Positions 1-9,285 of a DNA stretch of 64,000 nt are shown in pieces. Origin of the DNA: an uncultured Pelagibacteraceae bacterium (GTDB taxonomy: Bacteria; Pseudomonadota; Alphaproteobacteria; Pelagibacterales; Pelagibacteraceae); assembly GCA_902561155.1 (NCBI GenBank), contig CACEOY010000001.1, forward strand, positions 1 through 64,000, read 5' to 3'. Under the pieces are notes generated by a model. That model ran no database searches. It was not told the DNA's origin and saw only the letters and a program-made list of their open reading frames with translations. Made by a program: the position numbers and the translations under genes. Every line of letters begins with the position of its first letter. Position 1 is the first letter of the stretch.

Positions 1-2
1 GC

Positions 3-296
3 ATAATTGTTGTCATAAATATTATACTTGCAATTATTTTAGTTGTCGTAGTCTTGTTGCAAAGATCAGAAGGTGGTGCTTTGGGGTTAGGTGTTTCACA
101 AGATAATTTCACGTCTGCAAGATCGGTTGGTACTTTCTTAACAAAATTAACAGCTATAATTGCCTCATTATTTATAATTTGCAGTATTGTTTTGGTTGCA
201 ATTAATAGAGATGAAATTCGTAAGACCCAATCAGTTTTAGAACTTGAAGAAAGCCAAGACACAGGTTTGCCTCAAATACCAGAGTCTAATAAATAA
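3..296 (+). CDS. secG: Protein translocase subunit SecG (5' partial)
   Basis: SecG is the small accessory subunit of the SecYEG inner-membrane translocon. The gene is cut by the window start; the frame is open from base 3, so the TTG at 54 is not the start. What remains shows the tail of a first membrane helix (Ile/Val/Leu-rich), the family loop RSEGGALG followed by a Gly-rich stretch, and a second membrane helix (LTAIIASLFIICSIVLVAI), then an acidic cytoplasmic tail. It lies directly upstream of pyrG, as in many alphaproteobacteria. Its partners secE and secY are also in this window. Confidence 0.9.
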   Translation: MIVVINIILAIILVVVVLLQRSEGGALGLGVSQDNFTSARSVGTFLTKLTAIIASLFIICSIVLVAINRDEIRKTQSVLELEESQDTGLPQIPESNK

Positions 297-338
297 AAAA
301 CTTTTTTTTTATAATATTATCGGATATAACATACTTCC

Positions 339-1961
339 ATGGCGCGATACATTTTCGTTACTGGCGGCGTGGTTTCATCTTTAGGAAAAGGATTGTCATC
401 TGCTTCACTAGCTTATTTAATACAATCAAGGGGGTATAAAGTAAGAATTAGAAAATTAGATCCTTATTTAAATGTAGACCCAGGGACAATGAGTCCATTT
501 CAACATGGAGAGGTTTATGTAACAGATGATGGTGCCGAAACTGATTTAGACCTGGGTCATTACGAGAGATTTTCTGGCATATCCGCAAAAAGATCCGATA
601 ATATTACAACAGGAAAAATTTATAATGATGTTCTTAAAAGAGAGCGTCAAGGTAAATATTTAGGTAAAACTGTTCAAGTCATTCCGCATATTACAAACAG
701 AATAAAAGAGTTTATTAAAAATGATGTTGCAAAAGAGGATTTTGTAATTTGTGAAATTGGCGGAACAGTCGGTGATATTGAAAGCCTTCCATTCTTAGAG
801 GCTATTAGGCAGTTTTCTAATGAAGTAGGGAGGAAAAGTACCTTATTTATTCATTTAACTTTAGTCCCATATATGAAGGCTTCAGATGAAATAAAAACCA
901 AACCAACTCAACACTCTGTTAAAGAATTAAGGAGTATTGGTATCCAACCTGATATTATAATCTGCAGATCTGAGAGATCTATTCCATTAGATCAAAGAAA
1001 GAAAATTTCTTTATTTTGCAATGTTGCAATTGAAGATGTAATAGAAACAGTTGACGTTAAAACTATTTATGAAGCACCCATAAGTTTTAATAAGGAAAAA
1101 TTAGATGAGAGAGTTTTAAAATTTTTTAAGATTAAATCAAAAAGCAAAGTCAATTTAAAACCATGGAAAAAAATTACAAATCTTGTTTTAAACACAAAAA
1201 ATATTGTTCATATTGCAATTATAGGAAAATATGTTGAATTAAAAGACGCTTATAAATCTTTGGATGAAGCCTTAACCCATGGAGGTATTGATAATAATTT
1301 AAAAGTTAATTTAATAAGAATTGAATCAGACAAACTTAAACCAAGTGAAATAAAAAATAAATTGAAAGATGCATCAGGAATACTCATACCGGGCGGTTTT
1401 GGTAAAAGGGGCACTGAAGGAAAAATAGCAGCCATTAATTTTGCAAGAAAAAATAATATTCCATTTCTAGGTATATGTTTTGGAATGCAAATGGCAGTAA
1501 TTGAATTTGCTAGAAACAAGTTAAATATTAAAAACGCAACTTCTAGCGAATTTGGTCCCTCCAAAGCTTCAGTCGTTGGCTTGATGAGTGAATGGACAAA
1601 AGATGGAAAATTAATAAAAGGGACTGACAAAAATTTGGGTGGGACTATGCGTTTAGGTAGTTATGAAGCTAGACTTAAAAAAGACACAAAGGTAAGCAAA
1701 ATATATAATTCCTTAAAAATAAATGAAAGACATCGTCACAGATATGAAGTTAATATTAATTATAAAGAGAAATTTGAGGATAAAGGTATGATTTTTTCAG
1801 GTCTATCTCCAGATAATAAATTACCAGAAATTGTCGAATTAAACGATCACCCCTGGTTTATAGGGGTTCAGTTTCATCCTGAATTTAAATCTAGACCTTT
1901 AACTCCGCATCCATTATTCTCTTCTTTTATAAAGGCTGCAAAAAATTATTCAAAAAAATGA
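339..1961 (+). CDS. pyrG: CTP synthase
   Basis: CTP synthase makes CTP from UTP, ATP and glutamine, the last step of pyrimidine nucleotide synthesis. At 540 residues it has the normal family length. The N-terminal synthetase domain starts with the P-loop region [18 protein letters not shown]. The C-terminal class I glutamine amidotransferase domain carries the nucleophile in GICFGMQ (Cys380) and the His/Glu pair in VQFHPEF (His513, Glu515). The ATG at 339 gives the standard [10 protein letters not shown] start. Its last four bases overlap kdsA, so the two are probably translationally coupled. pyrB and pyrC lie about 60 kb away in this window. Confidence 0.98.
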   Translation: MARYIFVTGGVVSSLGKGLSSASLAYLIQSRGYKVRIRKLDPYLNVDPGTMSPFQHGEVYVTDDGAETDLDLGHYERFSGISAKRSDNITTGKIYNDVLKRERQGKYLGKTVQVIPHITNRIKEFIKNDVAKEDFVICEIGGTVGDIESLPFLEAIRQFSNEVGRKSTLFIHLTLVPYMKASDEIKTKPTQHSVKELRSIGIQPDIIICRSERSIPLDQRKKISLFCNVAIEDVIETVDVKTIYEAPISFNKEKLDERVLKFFKIKSKSKVNLKPWKKITNLVLNTKNIVHIAIIGKYVELKDAYKSLDEALTHGGIDNNLKVNLIRIESDKLKPSEIKNKLKDASGILIPGGFGKRGTEGKIAAINFARKNNIPFLGICFGMQMAVIEFARNKLNIKNATSSEFGPSKASVVGLMSEWTKDGKLIKGTDKNLGGTMRLGSYEARLKKDTKVSKIYNSLKINERHRHRYEVNINYKEKFEDKGMIFSGLSPDNKLPEIVELNDHPWFIGVQFHPEFKSRPLTPHPLFSSFIKAAKNYSKK

Positions 1962-2779
1962 CAAATCAAAAAGTAAAATGTAATAATTTTGAAATAGGAA
2001 ATGATAAACCTTTCACTTTAATAGCTGGCCCATGCCAGCTTGAAAGCGAGACACACGCAATGAAAATTTCTACCGAATTAAAAAATATTACAAGTGCTTT
2101 AGGTATAAATTTAATTTATAAAACATCTTTTGATAAAGCCAACAGAACAAGTCTTAAAGGAAAAAGAGGTTTAGGATTAGATAAATCGTTACCTATTTTT
2201 GACAAACTAAGAAAAGAGGTGGGTGTACCAGTTTTAACTGATGTCCATACAGCTGAACAATGTTCATTAGTAGCAAATCATGTAGATGTTTTACAAATTC
2301 CAGCATTTTTATGCAGACAAACTGATCTGTTAATAGCCGCAGCAAAAACAGGAAAAATAATTAATGTTAAAAAAGGACAATTTTTAGCTCCTTGGGATAT
2401 GGCAAATGTTATAAAAAAAATAGAAGACTCAGGGAACAAAAACATACTAATAACTGAGAGAGGAGCTAGTTTTGGATATAATACACTTGTTTCAGATATG
2501 AGAGCTTTGCCAATAATGTCAAAATTTGGTTTTCCAATAATTTTTGATGCAACTCACTCAGTTCAACAACCAGGGGGCATGGGTGAAAAAAGTGGAGGCC
2601 AAAGAGAATTTGTTCCTCATTTAGCCCGGGCTGCAATAGCAGTTGGAGTTGGTGCAATATTTATAGAAACTCATGAAGATCCAGATAACGCTCCTTCAGA
2701 CGGACCTAATATGGTTCCACTTAATGAATTAAAAGGTTTATTAAAAAAATTAACTGAAATCGATAAGTTAGTTAAATAA
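1958..2779 (+). CDS. kdsA: 3-deoxy-8-phosphooctulonate synthase (Kdo-8-P synthase)
   Basis: KdsA condenses phosphoenolpyruvate with arabinose-5-phosphate to Kdo-8-phosphate, the precursor of the lipopolysaccharide inner-core sugar. The 273-residue protein is full length, with the PEP/A5P-site motifs IAGPCQLES and TDVHTAEQ and a C-terminal [15 protein letters not shown]. Cys26 in AGPC matches the cysteine of the metal-dependent class of KdsA (metal-independent enzymes have Asn there), so this one is probably metal dependent. The start ATG overlaps the pyrG stop by 4 bp, and eno follows after one base. It shows that the organism makes a Kdo-containing LPS. Confidence 0.96.
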   Translation: MTNQKVKCNNFEIGNDKPFTLIAGPCQLESETHAMKISTELKNITSALGINLIYKTSFDKANRTSLKGKRGLGLDKSLPIFDKLRKEVGVPVLTDVHTAEQCSLVANHVDVLQIPAFLCRQTDLLIAAAKTGKIINVKKGQFLAPWDMANVIKKIEDSGNKNILITERGASFGYNTLVSDMRALPIMSKFGFPIIFDATHSVQQPGGMGEKSGGQREFVPHLARAAIAVGVGAIFIETHEDPDNAPSDGPNMVPLNELKGLLKKLTEIDKLVK

Positions 2780-2780
2780 A

Positions 2781-3992
2781 ATGTCAAAAATAAAAAGTGT
2801 AAAAGGCAGACAAGTCTTTGATAGCAGAGGCAACCCTACAGTTGAGGCCGAGATAATTTTACAAGACGGTACAATTGGTAACTCAATAGTGCCATCTGGG
2901 GCTTCTACAGGTCGCTATGAAGCTCATGAGCTTAGAGATAAAAATAAAGATTATTTTGATAAAAGTGTTTTTAGTGCTGTAAAAAACATAAATAATAAAA
3001 TTTCTAAAGTATTACAAAATAAAGATTCAACTAATCAAAGTGAGATTGATAAAATTTTAATAAGTTTAGATGGCACAGAAAACAAGTCAAACCTAGGAGC
3101 AAATTCTATTTTAGCAGTTTCAATTGCAAATTTAAAAGCTGCCGCAAAATTTTCAAAAAAAGAAATTTATGAATATATTAAAAATGAAAATAAATCTTTT
3201 TGTATGCCTTATCCTTTAATGAATATTATTAATGGAGGTGCTCATGCTAATAATTCACTTGAAATTCAAGAGTTTATGATTAGACCAGATGGCGCAAAGA
3301 ATTTCGCAGAATGTATGCAAATGTCTTTCTTGGTTATTCAAAATTTAAAAAAAGATCTAGAAAGAAAAAAAATTTCTACAAGTGTAGGCGACGAAGGTGG
3401 ATTTGCACCATCCCTTCGATCTGATGAAGAGGCTATAGAAGTAATTATAAATTCAATTTCCACATCAGGATTTGATCCAGGCAAGGATGTATCAATTTGT
3501 TTAGATGTAGCAGCAAATGAGCTTAAGGTTCCAAAAAATGTTCAATATTTTTTAGATCTTGTAAAAAAATATCCAATAAAATCTATTGAAGATCCTTTTT
3601 CAGAAGACGATTGGGAAAATTGGAAAAATTTAACTCAGAAAATTAAAGCCCAAATTGTCGGAGATGATTTATTTGTTACGAACAAAAAAAGGCTAGAAAA
3701 AGGAATTAAAGAAAAATCTGCTAACACTATTTTAATAAAACCAAATCAGATAGGAACTATAAGTGAAACACTTGAAACAATAAAACTTGCCAAAGATAAC
3801 AATTTTAAAACAATAATTTCTCATAGATCTGGCGACTCAGAAGATACTTTTATTGCTGATTTAGCAGTTGCGACTAATTCTTCTCAAATAAAAACAGGTT
3901 CTTTAGCTAGATCAGAGAGGGTTGCTAAATATAATAGGCTTTTAAGAATAGAAGAGAGGCTTGGAAATCAGCCAAAAATGGCTAAAATTTAA
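2781..3992 (+). CDS. eno: Enolase
   Basis: Enolase interconverts 2-phosphoglycerate and phosphoenolpyruvate in glycolysis/gluconeogenesis. Visible motifs are FDSRGNPTVE at the N-terminus, the substrate loop SGASTGRYEAHELRD, NIINGGAHANN, SVGDEGGFAP, the metal-ligand region IEDPF and GDDLFVTN, and the C-terminal signature SHRSGDSEDTFIADL. At 403 residues it is about 20 shorter than typical bacterial enolases (about 425), with trimming spread through loops rather than a truncation. Its PEP product feeds the KdsA reaction encoded just upstream. ftsB starts 3 bases after the stop. Confidence 0.97.
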   Translation: MSKIKSVKGRQVFDSRGNPTVEAEIILQDGTIGNSIVPSGASTGRYEAHELRDKNKDYFDKSVFSAVKNINNKISKVLQNKDSTNQSEIDKILISLDGTENKSNLGANSILAVSIANLKAAAKFSKKEIYEYIKNENKSFCMPYPLMNIINGGAHANNSLEIQEFMIRPDGAKNFAECMQMSFLVIQNLKKDLERKKISTSVGDEGGFAPSLRSDEEAIEVIINSISTSGFDPGKDVSICLDVAANELKVPKNVQYFLDLVKKYPIKSIEDPFSEDDWENWKNLTQKIKAQIVGDDLFVTNKKRLEKGIKEKSANTILIKPNQIGTISETLETIKLAKDNNFKTIISHRSGDSEDTFIADLAVATNSSQIKTGSLARSERVAKYNRLLRIEERLGNQPKMAKI

Positions 3993-3994
3993 AT

Positions 3995-4291
3995 ATGAGA
4001 CTTTTTAACTTTTTAACAAAAAAGAAATTACTGCTATTAAATATTCTATTAACTTTATACATTGCAACAAATATGATTGGTGGTGAAAGAGGTTTAATTT
4101 CTTATTATGAGAAAGAAAAAAAACATAAGAATTTAGTTGAAAAAAAAAATATACTATCTGAAAAATTAAATGAATTTGAAAAAAAAAATAAACTTTTATC
4201 AACCAACCTAAATCTTGATTACGTAGAAACACTATATAGAGAGAAATTAAAATTTGGAAAAAAAGAAGAAATAATTATTAAACTAAAATGA
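3995..4291 (+). CDS. ftsB: FtsB/DivIC-family septum formation protein
   Basis: A 98-residue bitopic membrane protein of the FtsB/DivIC (septum formation initiator) family, expected to join FtsL and FtsQ at the division septum. There is a short cytoplasmic Arg/Lys-rich end, one membrane helix at about residues 11-28, and a charged coiled coil at about 35-72 rich in Lys and Glu. The eno-ftsB neighbourhood is the main support, since sequence conservation in this family is low. In many alphaproteobacteria pdhA-pdhB follow; here the stop overlaps the lipA start (ATGA) instead. Confidence 0.8.
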   Translation: MRLFNFLTKKKLLLLNILLTLYIATNMIGGERGLISYYEKEKKHKNLVEKKNILSEKLNEFEKKNKLLSTNLNLDYVETLYREKLKFGKKEEIIIKLK

Positions 4292-5235
4292 TAGATAGAA
4301 ACAAAAGACATCCGGAAAAAGTTAATAAACCTTTCAATCCAATTAAAAGAAAGCCAGAATGGATTAGATCGAAGATTGTAGACTCTCAAGTTTTTTTTCA
4401 AACCAAACAAGTTGTTAATCAAAATAATTTAGTAACTGTTTGCCAAGAAGCTAATTGTCCTAATATTACGGAATGTTGGAGCAAAAAACATGCCACTTTT
4501 ATGATTATGGGAGATACTTGTACTAGAGCTTGCGCTTTCTGTGATGTAAAAACTGGAAAGCCAAAAGCTCTTGATATTTTTGAACCTTTAAAAATTGCAA
4601 AAGCTGTAAAAAATTTAAATTTAAAACATGTTGTAATTACATCTGTCGATAGGGACGACCTAGAAGACGGCGGATCAGAACATTTTTTTAAAGTCGTTGA
4701 AGCCACTCGAGAAATGAATCCCCATACATCAATTGAAGTTTTAACTCCAGATTTTTTAAGAAAGGGAGATTCATATAAAAAAATTTTAGAAGCTGGTCTT
4801 GATGTCTTTAATCACAATATCGAAACTGTTCCAAGACTTTACACTACGGTTAGACCAGGAGCTAGATATTTTGCTTCATTAGAATTACTTAAGAATGCAA
4901 AAAAATTTAACAAAAAAGTTTTTACAAAATCTGGAATTATGGTTGGTTTAGGAGAAAATAAAGAGGAGGTTATTCAAGTTATGGATGATTTAAGATCTGC
5001 CGAAGTGGATTTTATTACTATAGGTCAATACTTACAGCCCTCACCGAAACATCATCCTTTGTCTAAATATTATACTCCACAAGAATTTAAAGAGTTTGAA
5101 AGGATAGCAAAAACAAAAGGTTTTTTATTAGTCTCTTCGTCACCTTTAACTAGATCCTCATATCATGCTGATGAAGATTTTAAAAAACTTCAAGACACAA
5201 GAAATAGACAGCTTGAATGTCATCCGCATCTATAA
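4288..5235 (+). CDS. lipA: Lipoyl synthase
   Basis: LipA is the radical SAM enzyme that inserts two sulfurs into protein-bound octanoate to make lipoate for 2-oxoacid dehydrogenases and the glycine cleavage system. The 315-residue protein has both iron-sulfur sites: the auxiliary cluster cysteines Cys52, Cys57, Cys63 and the radical SAM CxxxCxxC at Cys78, Cys82, Cys85 (CTRACAFC). The C-terminal RSSYHADE supplies the serine ligand of the auxiliary cluster. It overlaps ftsB by 4 bp and the next gene by 19 bp. LipB, which supplies the octanoylated substrate, is encoded at 51.3-51.9 kb. Confidence 0.97.
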   Translation: MIDRNKRHPEKVNKPFNPIKRKPEWIRSKIVDSQVFFQTKQVVNQNNLVTVCQEANCPNITECWSKKHATFMIMGDTCTRACAFCDVKTGKPKALDIFEPLKIAKAVKNLNLKHVVITSVDRDDLEDGGSEHFFKVVEATREMNPHTSIEVLTPDFLRKGDSYKKILEAGLDVFNHNIETVPRLYTTVRPGARYFASLELLKNAKKFNKKVFTKSGIMVGLGENKEEVIQVMDDLRSAEVDFITIGQYLQPSPKHHPLSKYYTPQEFKEFERIAKTKGFLLVSSSPLTRSSYHADEDFKKLQDTRNRQLECHPHL

Positions 5236-5660
5236 AAAAAATTATACCCTGTAAAAAAAATCAATTAATTGAAATGGTTCTTGATATTGAAAAGTATCCT
5301 GAGTTTGTGCCTTGGTGTTTAAGTGGCAAAGTCCATACAAAAAAAGAGAGTAGTGATTTAGTCGAAATTAAAGCTGATTTAAAAGTTGGCAAAAGCATAA
5401 TAAATGAGACTTATACAAGCTTAGTCCATTACTATAAGGAAAAAGATAAAATTTTAGTTACAAATATTGATGGACCTCTTACTCATTTAAAAAATGAGTG
5501 GAAGTTTAAAGAAGTTAATAATTCTACACAACTTGAATTTGATATTGATTTTGAATTAAAAAATAACTTGTTAAATGCTATAATGAAAAGATCCTTCAAT
5601 TTTGGTTTGAGTAAAATCGCAGACGCTTTTGAAAAAAGAGCTTTAGAACTATATAAGTAA
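5217..5660 (+). CDS. Coq10/RatA-family START-domain protein
   Basis: A 147-residue protein of the polyketide cyclase/START superfamily, Coq10/RatA type. The family binds ubiquinone or related lipids and supports respiration; the E. coli member RatA was named as a toxin, but placement beside lipA fits the respiratory role better. Family hallmarks are [12 protein letters not shown] near the N-terminus and [13 protein letters not shown] in the second half. The ATG at 5217 lies inside lipA (19 bp overlap); the next Met would remove the first strand, so the overlapping start is preferred. The stop overlaps the next start by one base. Confidence 0.88.
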   Translation: MSSASIKKIIPCKKNQLIEMVLDIEKYPEFVPWCLSGKVHTKKESSDLVEIKADLKVGKSIINETYTSLVHYYKEKDKILVTNIDGPLTHLKNEWKFKEVNNSTQLEFDIDFELKNNLLNAIMKRSFNFGLSKIADAFEKRALELYK

Positions 5661-5953
5661 TGATTGGTACTATATCTCTCATAATAATCTTCGTAGTTTT
5701 TTGGTGGTATTTAGTAGAGTATATTAAATATTTCAATACTGGAGATCCAAACGAGACAGATACAAATTATTGGAAATTTTCCTACGATTTTAAATCAAAT
5801 AAAAAAGAGGATTTTAGCCCTGATAAACCTAAAATTCTTAGAAGAAGAAGATTTAGAAATAGATTAGTTTTTTTACTTTACATTGACGTGATAGCAATCT
5901 TCTTCTTAGTAAATATTTTGACAGCTCAAATATTAGAGAAAATTATGAATTAG
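5660..5953 (+). CDS. Small two-helix membrane protein, function unknown
   Basis: A 97-residue protein I cannot assign. It has a membrane helix at about residues 3-20 (rich in Ile, Phe, Trp), a polar middle with several Asn, Asp and Lys, a basic patch KILRRRRFRNR at about 60-70, and a second helix at about 71-90. By the positive-inside rule both ends probably face the periplasm with the basic loop inside. The layout distantly recalls DUF1467-type alphaproteobacterial proteins, but the match is weak. The start overlaps the preceding stop, so it is the last gene of the pyrG-to-lipA run, followed by a terminator hairpin. Confidence 0.7.
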   Translation: MIGTISLIIIFVVFWWYLVEYIKYFNTGDPNETDTNYWKFSYDFKSNKKEDFSPDKPKILRRRRFRNRLVFLLYIDVIAIFFLVNILTAQILEKIMN

Positions 5954-5956
5954 TTC

Positions 5957-5992
5957 TAAGGCTTTATTTACATAAACCTTTAAATTTTTTTT
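5957..5992 (+). terminator. Intrinsic terminator after the lipA gene run
   Basis: Bases 5958-5967 and 5972-5980 form a hairpin: AAGG pairs with CCTT and TTTAT with ATAAA, with one bulged C at 5962 and a 4-base loop. The RNA then runs into a T-rich stretch (8 consecutive T from 5984). It sits 4 bases after the last stop codon of the plus-strand run and before the converging autotransporter gene. The stem is AT-rich but well placed. Confidence 0.6.
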
Positions 5993-6085
5993 CTATTTAA
6001 AACCTCTTTGTTTATTCTTGTTGCTCAATAGTTTTACTTTTCATCTTATAGATATAATTGTCAATCCAGAATTCAGGTATCCTAT

Positions 6086-8227
6086 TTAAAATTCAGTAGA
6101 TAAAGAAACGAGAGCGTTTTTATTAGAGGCGTTCTCAAATGATTGATCTAAATTTAATTTTAGATCAAATCCATTTAATTTTTTAGCTACATTTAAACCA
6201 GCAGACAAATCCTCAGATCCGCCAAGTGACATAGCATATTCTGTTTCTCGTTTTGACTTAAAGTTAAGCGAAAGATTTACTGAATCAGTATGATTTGAGG
6301 AACTTCTTTGTGTTCTATTGTAATTACTAAAAATATTTAGATTGTTTTTAAAAGAATAGTCAAAACCTATTTTTGAGGTAAATACATGATTTGAATTATC
6401 ATTTTGATTATAAGAATAAGTAGTACTTGTATCGGAAATGTAACTTAATTTTGCTGTCGATATTTCTGTAAAATCATACCCATACTCTAATGATCCAAAA
6501 GGTTTGATTTTACTATTATTGAAATTGGTCAATCCATCAAACTTTACGCCTAAAGAAGCTATCCCCGTTTCTATTTCTTGGCTAGAAAACCTCAATGCAT
6601 TAGTACCTTCTTCTGAAAAGCTATCTAAAAATGTATAACCAAAATCTATTTTAGCTGAGGGGGTTAGAGTATAATTGTTTTTTTTAATTGGTTTATTTAA
6701 ATTTACTGATCCAAATAATTGTTTATCATTTCTATTTCCCGAAAGAACATTGCTTCCATTAACTCTTGTTAGATCATTTTTAATTAATCCAATGCCAAAA
6801 AGACTCTCAAAATAATTATTGTTCTCTAGTGGCCTAGTTCTATAAATTGAGAAGTTATAATTTAAGCTGTCAGATCCGGTGCCGTTTTTTCCAACTTCTA
6901 TATCGCTATAACCTACTTGAAAAGCAAATCCTTTTATGTCGTTATCATTTATTTTTTTATCAAAACCAATAGTAAAATTATTTGATAATATATCTTTTTT
7001 AGTATTGTCATCCAATAATTTACTCAGACTAATTGTTCCCTCATTCCACATCGACCAGCCATCGGGCAGCTTATTTTTTGACAAAGACTCATTTAGTTTT
7101 TTTGAGACAGGTGATGCATCATACATAGATGCAAACATAGGATTCCCAAAATCTAAATTAATATTTTGATTAGATAAATTTTCATTAGAACTATTATATC
7201 TGAGATAACTTAATCGATTTGAAATTGAATTAATAGAATGAGTAATGACATTGTTTGATAATTTAGTACTAGTTTTTATAGATCCAACAACATCACTGTC
7301 AGATGTTGGATCAGAATTTGATGAAGACGAACTAGAAGAACTACAAGAAGTATCTAATACATTGAATGCACAACTAAGAGAATATTCGGTTATATCATCT
7401 CCATTATTACCAACAATATACATTTTAGTTCCATCATTATTGAAAGCTACGTATTGCGAATGGCTTTCTTGATCCGCTATACTAAAACTACCTTCTAATG
7501 TAACCGTAGATTCAAATGAGTAAGCTGTTGATAAAGAATATTGAAAAACTTTATCAAATTGTAAATCATTCATGAATAATTTTGTACCGTCATCGTTAAA
7601 AGACATTCCTTCAGTAATGTTTGTCTCACTACTCATTGAAAAACTCGTCACTAGTGTTAATGACCCTACATCGTACGCAGATCCTAAATCGTATTCATGA
7701 ACAGCATCAGAAACTCTTCCAGTTATATAAATTTTCGTACCATCATCATTAAATAAAATGACTTCAGGATTTCCTTCTTGAGTAGTAATAGAAACACTAG
7801 ATTTAACAAATGTTACTGTTGACGATAAATCAAAACCTGTACTTAGACTATACTGATGTATTTTATCAGAGGCAGAACCTGTAATAAACATTTTAGTCCC
7901 ATCAGGATTAAAAGCTACAGCATTAAGGGCAGTTTCTTTTGCTGATACACTGTAATTAGCTGTAATCGAGGCCGTTGAAACATCATATGCTGTTGACAAT
8001 GCGTATTCAAAAACTTTTTTGACATTATAGCCAACAATAAACATTTTTGTTCCATCATTATTAAAAACTAATTGACCAGGCGCTTCAGTCTGTCCTGATA
8101 AATCAAAAGTATCAACAAAAACAGGCACCGCAGCATTAACTGATGATGTGTAAGAAGCAAAAATTAGTATATTAATTTTAAATATAATAATTAATTTCTT
8201 TAAAAAATTTTTAATTTTTTTTTTCAT
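6086..8227 (-). CDS. Autotransporter with five-repeat propeller-like passenger domain
   Basis: A 713-residue predicted outer-membrane protein. Residues 1-32 form a long signal peptide (Lys-rich start, hydrophobic core, VNA then AVP). Residues about 50-285 hold five repeats of about 52 residues, each centred on F-N-x-D-G-T-K-(M/I/L)-(F/Y)-I (DGT at 58, 109, 162, 213, 265) followed by an EYSLS-type strand, the look of a YVTN/WD-like beta-propeller. A serine-rich linker (about 295-312) with two nearby Cys (286, 295) leads into a C-terminal barrel of alternating strands ending in Phe713, as outer-membrane proteins do. I infer a type V autotransporter displaying a propeller; the ligand is unknown. 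It has its own promoter. Confidence 0.8.
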   Translation of the reverse strand: MKKKIKNFLKKLIIIFKINILIFASYTSSVNAAVPVFVDTFDLSGQTEAPGQLVFNNDGTKMFIVGYNVKKVFEYALSTAYDVSTASITANYSVSAKETALNAVAFNPDGTKMFITGSASDKIHQYSLSTGFDLSSTVTFVKSSVSITTQEGNPEVILFNDDGTKIYITGRVSDAVHEYDLGSAYDVGSLTLVTSFSMSSETNITEGMSFNDDGTKLFMNDLQFDKVFQYSLSTAYSFESTVTLEGSFSIADQESHSQYVAFNNDGTKMYIVGNNGDDITEYSLSCAFNVLDTSCSSSSSSSSNSDPTSDSDVVGSIKTSTKLSNNVITHSINSISNRLSYLRYNSSNENLSNQNINLDFGNPMFASMYDASPVSKKLNESLSKNKLPDGWSMWNEGTISLSKLLDDNTKKDILSNNFTIGFDKKINDNDIKGFAFQVGYSDIEVGKNGTGSDSLNYNFSIYRTRPLENNNYFESLFGIGLIKNDLTRVNGSNVLSGNRNDKQLFGSVNLNKPIKKNNYTLTPSAKIDFGYTFLDSFSEEGTNALRFSSQEIETGIASLGVKFDGLTNFNNSKIKPFGSLEYGYDFTEISTAKLSYISDTSTTYSYNQNDNSNHVFTSKIGFDYSFKNNLNIFSNYNRTQRSSSNHTDSVNLSLNFKSKRETEYAMSLGGSEDLSAGLNVAKKLNGFDLKLNLDQSFENASNKNALVSLSTEF

Positions 8228-8248
8228 AGTAAATTTATATGATAAAAA

Positions 8249-8277
8249 CTTATAGACCCGATCTGAGCTTTTTTCAA
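8249..8277 (-). promoter_or_regulatory. Candidate sigma-70 promoter for the autotransporter gene
   Basis: On the minus strand TTGAAA (8277-8272) and TATAAG (8254-8249) are separated by exactly 17 bases, giving a start near 8242 and a leader of about 15 bases before the ATG at 8227. The spacer is locally less AT-rich than its surroundings, which makes the boxes less likely to be chance. Confidence 0.55.
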
Positions 8278-8305
8278 TTTTTAGAGTAAACTCAGGGTTG
8301 TAAAA

Positions 8306-8782
8306 TTAAATGTTACTAATAATTTTTGATAGTAAATTGAGAGATTTTTTTACGGTTTGTTTTTGAATATAAGCCCTACCTTTATTTTTAAAATTACATT
8401 TATTTACAATAACTTTTTTTCCAACTCTTATTCCAATGTAAACTAAACCAACTGGTTTTTGTTTAGATCCACCTTTAGGACCAGCGATACCAGTTACAGA
8501 AATACAAAGTTTACTTTTACTAATTTTACCTAAATTGTTAACCATAGACAAACAGCATTGAACACTAACAGCACCATACTTTTGAATAATTTTTTTAGGT
8601 ACTTTTAAAATACTTATTTTAGCTTGATTGGAGTAGGTAATTAAACCTAATGAAAATACCTTAGAAGCACCACTAACAGAAGTAATTGAACCTGAAAGCA
8701 GTCCACCAGTACAAGACTCAGCCACAGCTAATTTAAGCTTTTTCTTTTTTAGAATTGAAACTATTTTTTTATTTAAACTCAT
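8306..8782 (-). CDS. pncC: Nicotinamide-nucleotide amidohydrolase, PncC/CinA C-terminal type
   Basis: A 158-residue stand-alone CinA C-terminal domain, which deamidates nicotinamide mononucleotide to nicotinate mononucleotide to recycle pyridine nucleotides. Motifs are AVAESCTGGLLSGSITSVSG near the N-terminus, LGLITYSNQAK, and SVTGIAGPKGGSKQKPVGLVYIG. The N-terminal MoCF-like domain of full CinA is absent, which is usual for alphaproteobacterial copies. The start overlaps the pgpA stop by 4 bp, placing it last in the ispDF-pgpA-pncC operon. Confidence 0.92.
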   Translation of the reverse strand: MSLNKKIVSILKKKKLKLAVAESCTGGLLSGSITSVSGASKVFSLGLITYSNQAKISILKVPKKIIQKYGAVSVQCCLSMVNNLGKISKSKLCISVTGIAGPKGGSKQKPVGLVYIGIRVGKKVIVNKCNFKNKGRAYIQKQTVKKSLNLLSKIISNI

Positions 8783-9285
8783 GTAAAAAACCTTGACTTG
8801 ATAATCATAAAAACAATTAAAGTTAAAACAACATATAAACCTGCAATAACATCATCGATAATTACACCAAAACTATTCTTGTAATTTTTGTCGAAAATAT
8901 TTATTGGAAATGGTTTTTTAATGTCGAAAAACCTGAATAATAAAAAAATATAAATGTAAAAAAATACTGCCTCTTGAGAGTTTTTTTCAGAACCATGAGC
9001 TATTTCAAATAAATAAATCGGAATAGACTGGCCTATAACCTCATCTATAACAACCTCTTTAGGATCTTTGTTTTCATTTTCTTTTATATACTCAGCTACA
9101 GCATAAAAAGAATAAAAAAAAATTAAAAATAGGAATAATAAAATTAAATTATTAGAAATATTTAAAATGTGAAATAAACTAAAAAGTAGAACAGTTGTAA
9201 TTAGAGAAGTAATTGTTCCAGGAGCAAATCTTACTGTTCCTATTCCAAAAAAAGTAACAAATAAATAATTAAAAGTTTTAATCAT
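8779..9285 (-). CDS. pgpA: Phosphatidylglycerophosphatase A
   Basis: PgpA removes phosphate from phosphatidylglycerophosphate, the last step of phosphatidylglycerol synthesis, at the inner membrane. The 168-residue protein shows the family motif GIGTVRFAPGTITSLI at the N-terminus, the acidic EVVIDEVIGQ and the C-terminal VIIDDVIAGLYV, plus about three or four hydrophobic segments. It overlaps ispDF by 8 bp and pncC by 4 bp, so the three are translated from one message. Confidence 0.92.
   Translation of the reverse strand: MIKTFNYLFVTFFGIGTVRFAPGTITSLITTVLLFSLFHILNISNNLILLFLFLIFFYSFYAVAEYIKENENKDPKEVVIDEVIGQSIPIYLFEIAHGSEKNSQEAVFFYIYIFLLFRFFDIKKPFPINIFDKNYKNSFGVIIDDVIAGLYVVLTLIVFMIIKSRFFT

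Noticed and set aside
297-315. The run of T after secG as an intrinsic terminator.
   Set aside because: No GC-containing stem precedes it; A6 followed by T10 is expected in sequence this AT-rich, and pyrG follows within 42 bases.
1250-1630. Antisense reading frames inside pyrG, rpoB, rpoC and other large genes, up to about 197 codons.
   Set aside because: They are frames opposite conserved coding sequence, lack ribosome sites and resemble no protein; they are shadows.
7245-7472. A plus-strand frame over the autotransporter with acidic repeats.
   Set aside because: It is the reverse complement of the Ser-rich linker and propeller repeat coding region and has no start context.
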